From Thelephora terrestris (Eukaryota > Basidiomycota > Agaricomycetes > Thelephorales > Thelephoraceae), in NCBI GenBank assembly GCA_015956445.1, contig WIUZ02000018.1, positions 124,001 to 188,000 on the forward strand: 64,000 nt of DNA, given 5' to 3'. The notes under the pieces were generated by a model. The model worked only from the letters and a program-made list of their open reading frames with translations, was not told the DNA's origin and made no database searches. Below are positions 48,132 to 60,475 of this stretch, one piece after another (positions within the stretch are counted from its first letter, which is position 1; each line of letters opens with the position of its first letter). A program made the position numbers and the translations under genes.

Positions 48132-51100
48132 ATGTCCCCAACTAGGAAGCACCCTCAAGATTTGCAAAACGTGTTCACGTCCATCCAGGGTCTGGTTTCT
48201 TCCCTGCTATCACTCGTATCCAGTCCCCTCAAAGGGCGAAAAGGGAACCGCGAACACTGATCGTCATAATCCTCTAGACGTTCTGATCAGAATAAAGCGT
48301 AACCTGAACGACGCTGAAGAGGCGACGAGGTCGACGACGCTCGGTGCAGATCTAACCCAGGTCGCGTCCCTCGCCGAATCGTTTAGTCAACTGCGTGGCA
48401 GGGTCGCTAGCGCGGTGAAATCGGATTTAGTAGATGCCCTAGATCGCGAGGGTCAGCCTCTCCTTTTCTTTCTTTCTTTCTTTTCTGCTTCTCGGGCCTT
48501 CTTGAGGCTTCTGCCAGTCTAACCCGGATACCAACAAATGAACGAACGCGTATAGGCGTCAATCTTTGGAATGCAGCTGGAATCATCGCTTCAGGTCCGG
48601 AAGGTCGATTATTGGTGGCCGGCTGTGAGTGTTGGTCGCTTGCTTTACATCAATCAAATCCCACGCTCTTCAGTGTTGTCTGATTACATGCTATCTTTCC
48701 CTCCCTCCCCCACGCCATCTCAGTGCGACACGCGGGATTCCGGCTCATAATGGCTGGCCTGGAACAAACGCCCGGTATTGAAAGTCCGACCGTCTCTCCT
48801 CAATCAACCCGTCCCCTTTTGTCCTAGGAAACTGAATCTTGATCTACACGTTTGTGTCTATTTCAGCACTCATCCATGTCCTCCAATTGGCTAGTAAAGC
48901 CGGCGCGAGCCTTTCTGGTGAGTCTTTGCAGTTACGGATATATATATATATAAAGAGGGTACCCCGTGTTGTTTTTATTTTGTTTATCATCATATCACCG
49001 CTGTCATTGTGCCATCTTTTCGATGATGGATTTGCGAGGGGGGAGATTATTCTTTGTTCATCCCGCCCCATTTTGTGTTTTATTCCCTTTCAGAAGCGGT
49101 GGTGTGGTCTTGCGCCGGTCGAAACTGTTATTGATGCAGCGGTTTCTATGTAGAGATCGGTAACGCCGACGTTGCCGCCCATGTCCTCGGCTGTGCTGCC
49201 AAGGTGCCGTCATTCTGCTCCCGCGTGCTGTTGTATCGATATCCAAGGCTGAGGCCCGGACGCGTCCGCTTTCTCCCTGGTTTTACGCATCTGTCCGCTT
49301 AATCGCCACGCGGCTCGCTGTCACACCAGTTTGAGGAAGGGCTGAGAAACGCGGTTGATGCTAACGGACTGCATCAGCGGCCTAAACTTCAGGCGATGTT
49401 GATGTATTATTCTTGCCGGATGGAGGCTGTAAGTTCTTATTTTGCGCGGTCGAGCCGCCAGGAGGTCTCACGGTCGGTTTTGCACAGTCGTGGAGAGAGG
49501 GTAATGATGGTATGGCCGAATTCATGCTGCAAAAGATCCTGGGTGAGACTTTCATCGCCACACCGCACGCAGTTGACATTGAACGCAGGGGAAATTCATC
49601 ATGAACGATTCACGTGATTGTGCCAAATGCGCTCGACTCTGACCCTAGACGGTGACCGATACACCTTTCTCCCACCGCGTGATGTGAGTGGAAAACCGAG
49701 TTTTTGATCGCGGGTTTTCTCGATATTGAACTTTTCATTACCCCCGTTGTGCTAGCGGCAAGCATTGGGAGCGAAACTTCTCGACATAGGAAAGTCGCAT
49801 CTCCGACAGACCGGCGTAGGAGGTTCTGCTGCCGTTGAAGGAGCCAGGGCGCGGGATTCAGTCATATGGGTTCAGAAGGCGTTTACGGTGATTGAACAAG
49901 TGGACCACGCGGAATGTCCCGGCTTAGCGGAGCTCAAAGTAAGCCACCCTCGTTCACTCGGATCGTTCAATACAGATTCGAACGTTGATTATAGCGGTCC
50001 ATCCTGAGAACGTTGGGTTAGTGCGCCGCATATGCAGTGGCCCACTCTTCCCCATTCGATTTTTCATCTCGCTGATGCGATCCCTTGCTCCCTTCCCGTA
50101 GCACGGGCCTACTATTTGTCCTCGTCGCAAGATCCAGAAAATTTAACGCGGGCAGAAGCTGCATTGCAAGAACTTATTGCCACAACTGAGAATCAGGTAC
50201 TTAGTTTTACGTTTTGGAATATCGCGAATTTGAATTGTTTTGGCTGGGTCCCCTCCTTCGTAGGAGGGTGCGGAATATCAACATCTGCGATGGATGCGCC
50301 TGGCTCTTCTGAAACGGAGAGATGGCGGTGACGGTGCGCTTCTTGAGGGTCAGTTTTGTTTCCGCTGCCTCGTGCATCTTCACATGCATACAACAGGGTG
50401 GTCTGATGTACCCCCTCGCTTTTACTTCGCAGCGTTTCAATCGATTATCGATAATATGACGTTGTCCGAGTCCGAGATCACAGAGTACGGGTATCCCTTA
50501 TCGAGTCTCACGACAATGACCGATAGACCGGATCTGACCTCACCGAATAGGATACTTCGTGAATTACGAACGCTTACCCAACACCAGTGAGTGCGAGTGC
50601 GCGATTGGCCGTACCCGTCCGTGTTCTCTAACGCGTTGATGTCAGTGGATTGGTCACTTCCGTATTACTCCATTCTATCCGTCGTTGTGTCGAATCCGAT
50701 GGAGAAGGAGGATGCCAAACCGTCGAGCGTTTGCTGTTGTTCTTGATATTTCATTGCGCTAAAGACGACGAGCATTCAAAGGCGATGAAGGATCTGGGTA
50801 CAGCGTTTTCATGTACGTGCAGCGGCCTTTTCGCTCATTTCCTTGTGCGGTATACGTTCTCACTTTTTGGACGGATTACGGCAAATCTTAGGTGTGAAAT
50901 CAGGGAATTTTGAACTATCAAAAGTTTCAATCACCGCGTGCCTCACCGTACGTTTTCTTAGTGGAGACGGGCTACCATCACCCGTGACCTCACCACGTCC
51001 CATTCACAGCTATTGTGGCAATATGGGGACAGACATTACCAAGCGAATCGATGGGATATCGCTGTTGATTGGTTTCTCGGAGGCACTCATCAGTTATTTC

Positions 51101-53944
51101 GGGGTTTTAGTGAGGGAATGATGAAATGCTACCGAAAGGCTGCACTTTGTTACATCCAACAACGGGAATACGCCAGCGCAGCCGCCGTCGTCCGACTGTG
51201 CCCAGGGAACGAGGCTGCGACGCATTATATCAGCCTGCTGACCGCTGTCAAACAAGGTGTCTATCTATCCATCACTGTCATCCACCCACCCCCCCATACA
51301 AACGGTTTCCATCGCGTGCTTTACGGTTCAGACCAAAACTGATCTGTATTACCCTTTTTCGCAGGGTTGGAGGATGACGGTTCGTGGACGTTTACTCCCT
51401 GGGTGGGTGTTGGCACTAAGCCATAATCGCACAGCCGTTTCGGCGGTCAAGGCCATCGTGGGCTCGCCGGACTTTGACCGAAGGATGCTTCTTCTAGCGA
51501 CGAGCATGGCACATGAATCTGATATGAAGAACCTCTTGTTGACCGTTCTAGAGGCACTCCTGAAGACACTGAAACGCGAGGGTGGCCTCGAGGCGGACGT
51601 AGAGGCGATCACGTTGATTCGGTGCATCGTCCGGCTCGTTCACTCGCTGTTAGATAATGAACCCCACAACCGGTAAGCTTCGAGTGCTTTTACGCTCGTT
51701 GGCGCGGTCAACGGTCAATGTCTGAAGCAACTTGAAACCTTCTATTTCAGGCATATCCTCGCGACATCTTTGGTGAAGCATTTTATAACGGGTTTAGTGT
51801 CCCTCTTCGTTACAGTCCCCCCTTCGCTCCTATACTGACGTTTGGATGTATGATAGCCAAGGGACTGATCACCCAGATTTCGACTCAGAAAGGAATCGCC
51901 GTTATCGCTCGAGATATCTCATGGCTGTGGAGGATGGCGTATAACTCGGCGGTCAAGGGCTGTTCGACATGGGAGTGCCCAGACGATCTAGTGTCGGACC
52001 TTTTTGATATTAGCAGGGAGGTCAGGGTCGATATTTTTACCCCCATCGAGCATGATCGTTGAAAGGGAAGGGGGGTACCTTGATGCTTCTTCATTTTTTT
52101 TTTGCTATTAGCTTCTTGAGGCCTACCGTGATCAGACGATTACGGCGGACGGGTCGGAGGTCCACGATCACATCGCGTGCTCGTCATTCGCCGCGACAGC
52201 AGGAAGAGGTAAGCACGCTTGATGGCTAATTCTTTGAACCTTCTTTTCCACCACTTAACCCTCTCCCTCTGATCATGTTGCCACAGTATTTGCCCTTCGG
52301 CGGCTCGAAACGGATGACGTGGCCAATCAGGTAGGTATTATCTCCCTGGCTCTTCGTGGAATTGAAGCGGGAGTCGTTTCTCATTCATACACGGGAAAAT
52401 TGGCGATCTGAAGGTCAAAAGGCGGAAAATCGTTCAAGAGGTTGCTGAAACCAAGGAAAGGATCACGAAGCTCGTGACGGAGAATCGCTCTATTGACGAC
52501 GTGGTCGCCGACCGCTGTCGTTCGTTCGTTCACATACTCAGAGTGTTCCAGGTCGAGATTTGGTGCGCGCTCAAGGATTGGAAACGGATTCCGCCCATCG
52601 TCGAGGTGGGTTTCATACCCCCGAGCTCGTGGGACATTTTCAAATGGTTTTCCAGGAAATTGGACGATCTGACCCACAAGGGGTCGACACTACTGAGTCT
52701 ATAGCGGATATTTTGGTGCGTCCCCTCATACGCGCGGTGGAGGTTCAGCCGCGCAGATTGTCTAACGGGATCCAAATAAGTGGGCTCACAAGGACTGCCC
52801 AGTTGATAGTAAGTCACGAGGTAGTTTGATGGTCTCATGATTGATTCATTTATTCGGCATTACCGTTTCTTCCCTTTCAGTTTTATTCAGTGCTCTAGAG
52901 GTGCGCCCATCTCCTGGGGAGTCACACAAGGGAACGCTCCATCATTATTGAACTACTACTCGGTGCTCTCCGCAGTCTATTCTCCAGGAAAGCCTAGAAC
53001 ATAACGCGTTATCGTTGGAGAAGTTCTCGAGATGGCTGCGCGCCATCTGCACGATTCTCCTTTCTCGAGATTCAAATGCTGATCGCCCCAAGGCCATCGG
53101 ATTCGTGGAACAGGCGATCAGTGTTCTGAAGGAACAGCGCAATGTAGAGGTGCGTGTGTGATGTTCGGTTTTATCCGGGGGGACTGGTTGTATTATGGTT
53201 AACCTTACGGGAGTGATGGTCCGATTGAGGAAAACACCGCCTTTTTCGCTTGCTTTTCGTATCTCTGTCCTGGTCGCTTGACAAATCGTGTTGATACTTT
53301 AGGATTATCCCGTTGAAGAGCGCCAATGGCTTCTGGGAACAACATACAACACTGGTATAGAATGCTTACAGTTCGTCATTCCATTGTCATCTGCTCTTAG
53401 CCTCGCACTTGGGTGCGAGCGTTTATCCGACCATCGGTGTACTCGATTCCGTCTCCTTTGTCACCCGCATCGGAACACCGAGTCCATCCACCCAGTGCGA
53501 TCTGATAACTAACTCCTTATTCTTTCTTCATCATTCCATAGCGCGACCCAATTTAACGAGGCAAAGCGGTGGTTCGAGTCAGCGACGGTGTTGTGCAGAT
53601 TTGTTCCCGACGGCGTGGCCAAGGCTGAGAAGGTTCGTGATGGATCCCTGTTTTTTTTTTTTGCACCCCCAAATATCATCGCTATCTGGGGCTGGCGTCG
53701 TACAACCCTGACCCTGAGGGCCATCTTCGTAAAGCAGTCATCTGAGCAGGTGTAGCTTTACGTTTGGTTTCGTTATCGCCAAACACACGCCCTCTCCGCC
53801 CACCCCTCCCTTGCTCATCTGGCGCTTTCCCTTGGTTTCCTTTCCCTGGATCGGCTGATGGGTTTGGAATTCTAGATCAACGAAACGTATTCGTACCTGC
53901 TGTCTCGCTACAAGCAGGGGCCGAAGGATGGTTCCCTAACGTGA
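48132..53944 (+). CDS. SPO22: Meiosis protein Spo22/Zip4 (TPR-like), about 20 small exons
   Basis: The start MSPTRKHPQDLQNVF is followed by ~20 exons joined by short GT-AG introns. Blocks in order: VASLAESFSQLRGRVASAVK, DREGVNLWNAAGIIA, HAGFRLIMAGLEQTPGIE, LIHVLQLASKAGASL, FEEGLRNAVDANGLHQRP, MLMYYSCRMEASWREGNDG, AKLLDIGKSHLRQ, YYLSSSQDPENLTRAEAALQ, EYQHLRWMRLALLKRRDGGD, FQSIIDNMTLSESEI, VTSVLLHSIRRCVESDGEGG, IFHCAKDDEHSKAMKDLGTA, WQYGDRHYQANRWDIAVDWF, CYRKAALCYIQQREYASAAA, MLLLATSMAHESDMKNLLLT and a tail INETYSYLLSRYKQGPKDG. This matches the Spo22 domain and its flanking helical repeats, close to 1,000 residues. Spo22/Zip4 is a scaffold of the ZMM group that promotes crossovers and synaptonemal-complex assembly on meiotic chromosomes. 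No internal stop was met in the blocks I joined. Exact exon borders are approximate. Confidence 0.85.
48941..48955. repeat. (AT)n tract in a SPO22 intron
   Basis: A run of TATATATATATATATA-like sequence in an unusually long SPO22 intron (~48922-49093). A second simple tract, (CTTT)n, lies in another SPO22 intron near 48465-48484. Confidence 0.7.
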
Positions 53945-55575
53945 TCCAAGGTCGCAAGTGGGATCTGGTCTATCTGTGGCGGACGTACGCATGGCCCAGC
54001 TCTTGATCTCTGGTCATCATGCCACAGTCGCGCTCTCTTGTTTTTCTCCCTTTTCTACACCCCACCTCTCTCTCTGTGCCTTCCGCGGTCTCGCTGTCTC
54101 TGTACTTACCAGGGAGCCACCCTCTTGCTGATGTCAACTCTACTCCGAAATACCATCAAAGATCCCTTCTCTGTGTGCTCTGTTCAGTTTCCTCAAACCA
54201 ACGTAGTGCTAGAGCCGTTCACGAAGAGCAAAGAAGGAAGTGGCTTGGGACGGAGCGGTGTATTTCCTGTCGCAACATATTCGAAGATCGATCTTCTGGG
54301 GAACAAGTGTTCAGAGCAATTCAACCACCAGAAAATGGAGTCAGCATGGGTAGGTGACTAAACTTAGGGTACGTTCCAATGATTGATTGAAGTTGGGAGT
54401 TGGTTTCGCTGCGGAAGGGAAGTGTGGGCGCTTCGAGGGTTCTGTTGTCCGCATTTTCGTTCTTTCCCATAATCTGCATTCGCTGCGTGTCGAGGGAGAC
54501 GTCCCAGATGTGAATCAGTTAGATACCGACAATTTTCCAAAATGAAGTCTTTTTTCTTCAGACCCGTTGGGAGGAGTCCATCTCAATATTCTTTTGGTAT
54601 CTGCTCGTAACGGCCTGCTGAAACCTTCGAAGAACGTCCGGTCGTATCTCCCTCTTTAAGACCGCCAAGCTGACGCTTTTAGTGCGTTCGCCACCGGATA
54701 ATTCGGGGTGTATATATACTATACGCACAGAGGAAACTTTTGAAAAACCGAACGGTAACAACGGCGAACGCAACCTCTTTCGCTCATTACACGGCCCACC
54801 AGTCAGAATATCAAACGTGCTGAGGTGAGTGCTCTCTGAACCGCTGAAGAAGAATTCAGTGCTATCGATCAATGGCAGTGAGGAGGCTCGGCGGTCACGA
54901 TCGGTAGGTAACCTTGGGAAAACCCCTCCGAAGAAGGGTCCCATTCAGCTGCACTCTTCGTAGAGCTAAAGTATCGTGCGCGCATAAATATTCGCTGTCT
55001 TTCAATGAACTTGTCAGGACCGCGGTCCGTTGGGCCATGCATATAGTCTCCATTTGAACTCGCGGACCTCGGGTTGCGACGCTGCGGTCGAATCTTGTTG
55101 AATATCAGCCAACCAACCCTGGCAACCATAGGGTTCGGTAAATACTAGACCATCCTTGTGACTCGGCGGAGTATGCGCACCCGTTCAAAAGGGGGTCTTG
55201 TGTTCAACAATACATACCTGAGAACCTTCCGTTCCGTGTTCGTTTTTCAACTACGGAGGTCGGACATAAGAACTACTAGATGTTGAAGTCATCCATTGCT
55301 GTTCGGTTTTGATGGACGTTTTGGACGTTCCAGAACCGATAATTCTTGGAGAAAAGCTTCGTCTGAAGAGCATTCAGAAATGACATGAGGATTCTAGGAA
55401 TCTGTTTACTTGTGGGATATACATGCGTTGGAATAGGGGGAAAATGTAGCTTGCGGCAAGACAATACGATGTTTAAAATCTTTCCGTTCATCATGTTAGG
55501 TGGATTAGGCGGAGAGGGAGGAGATTGGTGATTAATGCAACTCCTCTTACCAAATGGATGGAAGGTGGGGGGACC
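53945..55575. other. Intergenic region with unassigned minus-strand frames
   Basis: No gene supported. Minus-strand frames at 54558-54944 and 54869-55129 contain protein-like stretches (for example DKFIERQRIFMRARYFSS and FDILTGGPCNERKRL) that might be exons of an unknown or decayed gene, but I could not build a splice model or recognise a family. Confidence 0.35.
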
Positions 55576-57540
55576 CTACGATTGCACAACAACAGGTTCG
55601 CCGCCTTTCAACTCTCCACCGATGGCCTCAACTTCCTTCCTCGGGACCACATTAACGAATTCGCCGAGCTTCTCTCCGACTTTAACCTTCTGACCAGCGT
55701 GGACGGAGAACTGGAAGTTCTTTGGTGCTTCGAAGACCAGGACGATGGTGCTGCCGAGCCGGAACCCACCCATCTCTTGAGCGGGTCTCAAGGGCTGGCC
55801 ATGCAAGATGGGAGAAGCGGCGGAGTACACTGCCTCACGATAGGTCCCAGGGGGCGGGAGCCTTCCGTGTTCGTTGGTCCGGAGGTCCTATGTGGATAAA
55901 CATCGTAAGTGAAAGAGAGGTGACAATATACAAGGATGAGTAACGTACTGTGTCGAAGTTAACCTTGATACTTCCAACGTTCGTAGCTCCAACGGGAACC
56001 ATGCTGAAGAACCCGTATTTCCACCTTCCGAGGAGGGCGACTCGCTCGTTCAAGACGAAAAGGTTGTGCAATCTCTTGGCAATATATGGAGACACCGAGA
56101 AGAGTTCACCTAGGGGTAGAGGGATCAGGTCATGTGCTAAAGCGCTCAGTCACATCGAAGAAACGAACCGATGAAATGTCTGCGCTTTTCAACGACCCAA
56201 GCTGTGGGACTATGGAATCGATGGTAATCACCGGGGGCGAGGTAGATAACGCTGAAGAAAAGGGCGTGTCCGGGCCTGACGCTGTTTCCACAGGTACTCC
56301 TACGACGTTCCATGGCTCCGCGCGGTCCCATTTCAGCCGCGACCTTGACAGATTCGAGCAAGCTTTCACTGAAGTCCTTGGAGTTTACCACAGACGCGTC
56401 GGTAGTCTCGCCGAAGCTTGTGGCGGGGCCATGGTTTTTCTCCGAAGTGATACCATTGCAGGAGACAGAGTCGGTGGAGCCAATCAATTGGGACAAACTG
56501 TACTCGATGCCGTTGATGTCAGCAAACTCGCGGTGGAGCACAACTTCGTGATCGGCGTTCGCGAATGGAATCCTTGCGCTGGGAGGGGACGTCGGAGTCT
56601 CGACACCAAGGAGCGCATCCAGAGAGTAGGTGATGCCCTTGACCTGCTCCACCTGGAGGTCCTTGATGGTACCAAAGTGCAGGATTGTACCGTCTGCGGG
56701 GCTAACCTGAAGGAGCCAAAGGGTAACAATCAATCAGAATAAAATGCATTCCAGAGATGGGCAGCAAAAAAGGGTCACACGACCGGTGAAATCATGTGGA
56801 GGGGATGTCGTAATTGAGAATGGGAAGCGCGCGACATACCAGGGGGGCGTTTGCAACTGGTCGTACACCATCTTTGAGTTTCCGGTAGAAGAAATCACCG
56901 AGACTTTTGTATTGCTTCAAGTCTTCAATTTCAATTTCTTCCAAGTTGCAGCCGAAGACCTTTGCGTAAAGCCTGAAGCTGTAGGGTCTAAGCCAAACCG
57001 GTAGCTCGAGCGAGTTGATGTATCCCCATAACCGTGAGAGGTTCCTGAGGGGCAAAGCACCCAGCACATGGACCTAAGTCAGCGTATATACGCATATATG
57101 AATGTGGATGAAGTGAAAAGGCATTGCGAGGTTCGTTAGATTAGCACAAAGAGAGTCAAAGAAGTGAGACTGCTCACCTGCCACGGTCCCTTCAGCCTGA
57201 CGACCTCCTCTCCGTTCTCGTCCAGATGAACTTCCTTAGTGTCCAAACGCTTCTTGTACCTGAAGAAGACCAACGCGAGCGCACCGAGGGCGACGGGAAT
57301 GGGGTACCATTTGGCATGTGCAGAAGCGGAAGACGCAGAAACTCTCCATGCGCTGGCCAATCGTCCTGATGGGGAATAAACCGTGTATTTCTGACACAAC
57401 GCGGAGATGATACCGACGAAGCAGAGGAATTTCACGGTCTCCTTTTGCGCCCGTTTGAGATTCGACCCGCTGGCGTAGCGGCGACGAAGACGAAAAGGAC
57501 CTGCGGGGACTTTGAATCGTTTTGGACGAACGTTTACCAT
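55576..57540 (-). CDS. PSD1: Phosphatidylserine decarboxylase, mitochondrial type
   Basis: Start [20 protein letters not shown] at 57540: an Arg/Lys/Ser-rich head like a mitochondrial presequence, then a hydrophobic segment ([15 protein letters not shown]) fitting the inner-membrane anchor. Exons (57540-57178, ~57073-56840, 56706-56169, 56107-55949, 55887-55576) join in phase to ~535 residues. Catalytic-domain blocks: [94 protein letters not shown]. The pyruvoyl-forming LGST cleavage motif is present in [17 protein letters not shown], where self-cleavage gives beta and alpha chains. It makes phosphatidylethanolamine from phosphatidylserine. A ~65-residue Ser/Thr-rich insert lies between the substrate-domain halves (about 56560-56310), longer than in yeast Psd1. 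Confidence 0.92.
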
Positions 57541-57778
57541 CGTGAGGACGTGAGCGTAAGAGAGGCCTGGCCGGCGGGGGGTAGTGGCGTCGAGGACTGG
57601 CGTGAACTTTGACTTGAGAAGCTGCGCGTTTTAAAGACAGAGGGACCTCCATGTGTTTCTACCTTAACTTTCGGAAATCGCCGCTTGGACCAACGCCTCC
57701 TACTATCATTCCCACGCTAAGAGAGAACACATAAAGTCCCCCCGGTCCGAAAGATATCCTAAGATACTCGAATATTTA

Positions 57779-59856
57779 CTACGACTCACTGAAGTCTCTC
57801 AGGTGGTACAATAACGCTCTCCCCCGGTTGTTCCCAATCGCAATGTACTGGCTGTCTGGGGAGAAATCGATGCTCAGCACTCGTCCAAGTGGTGTCCCGG
57901 AAGTTGGCCAATTTGAGTAAGCAGTAAGCGACGGCAGGTGGACCTATGATAAGAAAAAAAAATTGGCACGAGGTCGAACCAGCATGTGGAACGCTCTTGC
58001 AACGTACTAGTCTCAGCTGATCCTTCCTGTCATTGCTTGCCATTGCAAGTAATTGTGAATCGTTGTTGAACGTAAGCGAGGTGATAGTTGTATTCAGATT
58101 CCCTAGGGTCTTGAGGGGTTTTGGCTTTTGGGGACCTGTGCCAAAGGTCTCGCCCGACCCATAAACATTGACATAACCTGATGTAGAACTTTCAGAAACC
58201 ATCAGAATCAGTCGTGTACCATATGAATTAACGGTCTTTCCTCACCCAGTCGCCAGATATTTGTTTCCCCGGTCGCCCATGACCAACTCGCTCCCGTAAC
58301 CACCGTCATCTTTCCACCTGCGGACGCACCGCCGTTCAGCGACATCCCAAACGTACACCTCAGAGTCTTCGCTGAGACTCAGGAGCTCCCCCTGATTGTT
58401 CCACCACAATGATTTGGCGCTCGAGTTCATCTTGACGCTGCCAACGACTTGGCTCCCAGAGGCGCCGGCCTTCCAGTCCACAAGGTGAACGTAACCTCTC
58501 CGGCCCGCCACCGCAAGCATTTCTCCAGTAGGGGAGAAAGAGCAAGTCTGGAGGCTCGCGTTCGTATCGGTCGACCGCTTGTCTGTAAACGTCGTTCCCC
58601 ATAATCCACGGGGCGATCGGTGAGAAGTCCCGGATTGTAAGTCGTAGGTGTAGTAAAATGGCCGAGGTCCCGTCAAAAGGATGCTCGTTCCACTGGGGTG
58701 GAAACAAGCGTTGCTCAGCGGCAGTTCTGGGACATGGAGGGTTTGTATATGAGGGTTCGTATGGCCGTCAATCTACCAAAACTCTGTCAGCTCCGATATG
58801 TAGGAGGAGAGATGCTGAATGCATGCGCACGTTGAACAACCGTAAACGCCGGTCAGCAGAGGCAGCGAGCAACATCGGCACCTGCGGTGAAGGGTGAAAC
58901 TGTACCGTTCTCAGCTCGCCCTCAGCTCTCGCTGACAAGTTAGCATCTCTCAGCCGCTCGATGTTGATGGTTTTCGGGGAGAGTATCCTTGACTTCCTCT
59001 GTTTTTCCTCCAGAATACCTCCCGTTGACGTGAGGAGGTCGACATCCTCTTCTGACACGGAAGACGAAGGAGAGGCTGATCTCCTTCGTTTGACAGTAGA
59101 CTGCTTCTTTCTCGCATCTGAAGCCCACTTGGGAGTTGGGTTAAGCTTTTCGAACTGCCGGCGAAGGCGTCGTTCGTAGTCACGTCCACCAATCTCATCT
59201 TCAGCTGCGGTGTCACGAAGTTTCCGGAGGCGTTTGTTGGAAGCCAAAGATACTTGGACGTCGAGGTCGTCTGGATCCACCCAAGCTGGTCCCTTTTTCC
59301 GACCTTTTGGCCCCGCGGGGACAGGTACGGCTTCTACCTCAGGATCCTCCTCAGAATCCAATTCAGAGCCGCAAAAAGAGGATTTGGGGTTCAAGTTGGC
59401 GCCTGAATTTACACCTTCATCTTCGTCCTCCGAACCCGAGGGCAAAACAGCAGGAGTGGGATCAATCTGGCCATCGTCTAACATAAATAGCTGTAACCTG
59501 AATCAATTTTGAATCCCCTTTCACTGATGTGCCTACGTGTGACGTACCTCCGAGTCCATGAGATTGGCGAATTCGTTCCCAGCCAAGTCGACGCCGGCCT
59601 CTGGCATATCCTCGTCCTCTCCATCCGATTCGTCTCTAGCTCGTCCTTTCGAAGAGGGGACATAGGGTCTTCCAAAAAGAACACTCTCTAGCCTCCTCTC
59701 TTCGTCGTCCTTATCTTCGTCTTCCCAAGTGTGTTTGCTCGAGCCCAACGGCTCAAAGCCTCCTTCGTCGTCACGAACAACGAGCCTCTTTTTAGATTTC
59801 GAAGAGGAGTGCTTTCCGGACTTTTGGCGTTTGCGGGGGAGTTTTCCGGAGGACAT
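57779..59856 (-). CDS. UTP18: U3 snoRNP-associated WD40 protein Utp18
   Basis: Start MSSGKLPRKRQKSGKHSSSK at 59856. The first ~250 residues are highly charged, with acidic runs and basic KR-rich stretches (GRDYERRLRRQFEKLNPTPK; WASDARKKQS), the conserved Utp18 N-terminal region. The WD40 propeller follows: GELRTVQFHPSPQVPMLLAA, SADRRLRLFN joined to IDGHTNPHIQTLHVPELPLS, FHPSGTSILLTGPRPFYYTY, CSFSPTGEMLAVAGRRGYVH, QGELLSLSEDSEVYVWD, TITSLTFNNDSQLLAMASND and DFSPDSQYIAIGNNRGRVLL, ending YHLRDFSES. The introns conserve phase. Utp18 belongs to the UtpB part of the small-subunit processome and is needed for early 18S rRNA processing in the nucleolus. The gene lies 239 bp upstream of PSD1 on the same strand; linkage is probably fortuitous. 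Intact. Confidence 0.92.
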
Positions 59857-59938
59857 GGGTACCCGTGCCAGCGTCGTGAAGAAGGAATTTTTGATTTCCA
59901 AACGCTTTCGATCGCGCGTCTGTTCCGTGAGATTGTAA

Positions 59939-60253
59939 TTACCTTCGCCTTTCAATCGATCTCTGGCCCTGTATTTCGACAATCGGAAAGACTAGGCCAA
60001 GGCTCATGGACTCAGCCGTCGGGTACTGGCCGAACGCAATCGTGAGAGAATTATCGCCTTTTGGCTCTTCGGTGGTGAGAGCAGAGATTATGGACGAGGT
60101 CGTATTTACCAGGGAGGCTCGATGGAGGTTATTCCAAGCGATGGTAATGCTTTCGGGATCCTCTTGGTATCCTCCATGGTCAGCGGAGTCTTTATTGCCA
60201 CTTACCGTTCTGGTTGACAGGTGAAGGTTTAGCCCGCCGTCCCTGAAAATCAA
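59939..60253 (-). CDS. Small unassigned frame upstream of UTP18
   Basis: A 104-codon minus frame reads GGYQEDPESITIAWNNLHRA then IISALTTEEPKGDNSLTIAF and ends VEIQGQRSIERRR. Codon texture looks better than chance and it sits head-to-tail with UTP18, ~80 bases upstream of its ATG. I recognise no family. It might be a small real gene, or a 5' leader frame of UTP18. Confidence 0.3.
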   Translation of the reverse strand: MIFRDGGLNLHLSTRTVSGNKDSADHGGYQEDPESITIAWNNLHRASLVNTTSSIISALTTEEPKGDNSLTIAFGQYPTAESMSLGLVFPIVEIQGQRSIERRR

Positions 60254-60351
60254 GATGCCCGGAGGCTGACACGGGGAGGGAGTAATTTCCTCACTACCCA
60301 GCGCAGTTCCCAGTACTCACGGCTTCGCTTCTCTCAAAGTTCCCCACCTCC

Positions 60352-60459
60352 ATGTCTTATTACGGCAACCACGTCAACCTGGATCTTTATTCCGCCATCT
60401 CCTTCGCCAAGGAATTCAACGAATCTCCGTCGTTAAATAAACCTGCCACCGGTCGTTGA
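60352..60459 (+). pseudogene. Short 35-codon frame resembling the start of the cyclin gene
   Basis: ATG at 60352 follows a pyrimidine-rich leader like that of the cyclin gene at 38583. The peptide MSYYGNHVNLDLYSAISFAK resembles MSYAAYNNLPVELFHACDFA in the cyclin: MSY start, N-L-x-x-x-L/F spacing, x-FAK end. The frame stops after 35 codons and nothing cyclin-like follows, so it may be the stranded 5' end of a paralogue cut by the neighbouring mobile gene. The similarity is short and could be chance. Confidence 0.35.
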
Positions 60460-60475
60460 CCCTTTTAACGACCGG
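60449..60475. repeat. 9-bp inverted repeat (hairpin)
   Basis: CCGGTCGTT and AACGACCGG separated by nine bases. It overlaps the end of the short cyclin-like frame and may mark a junction or a terminator-like structure. Confidence 0.55.
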
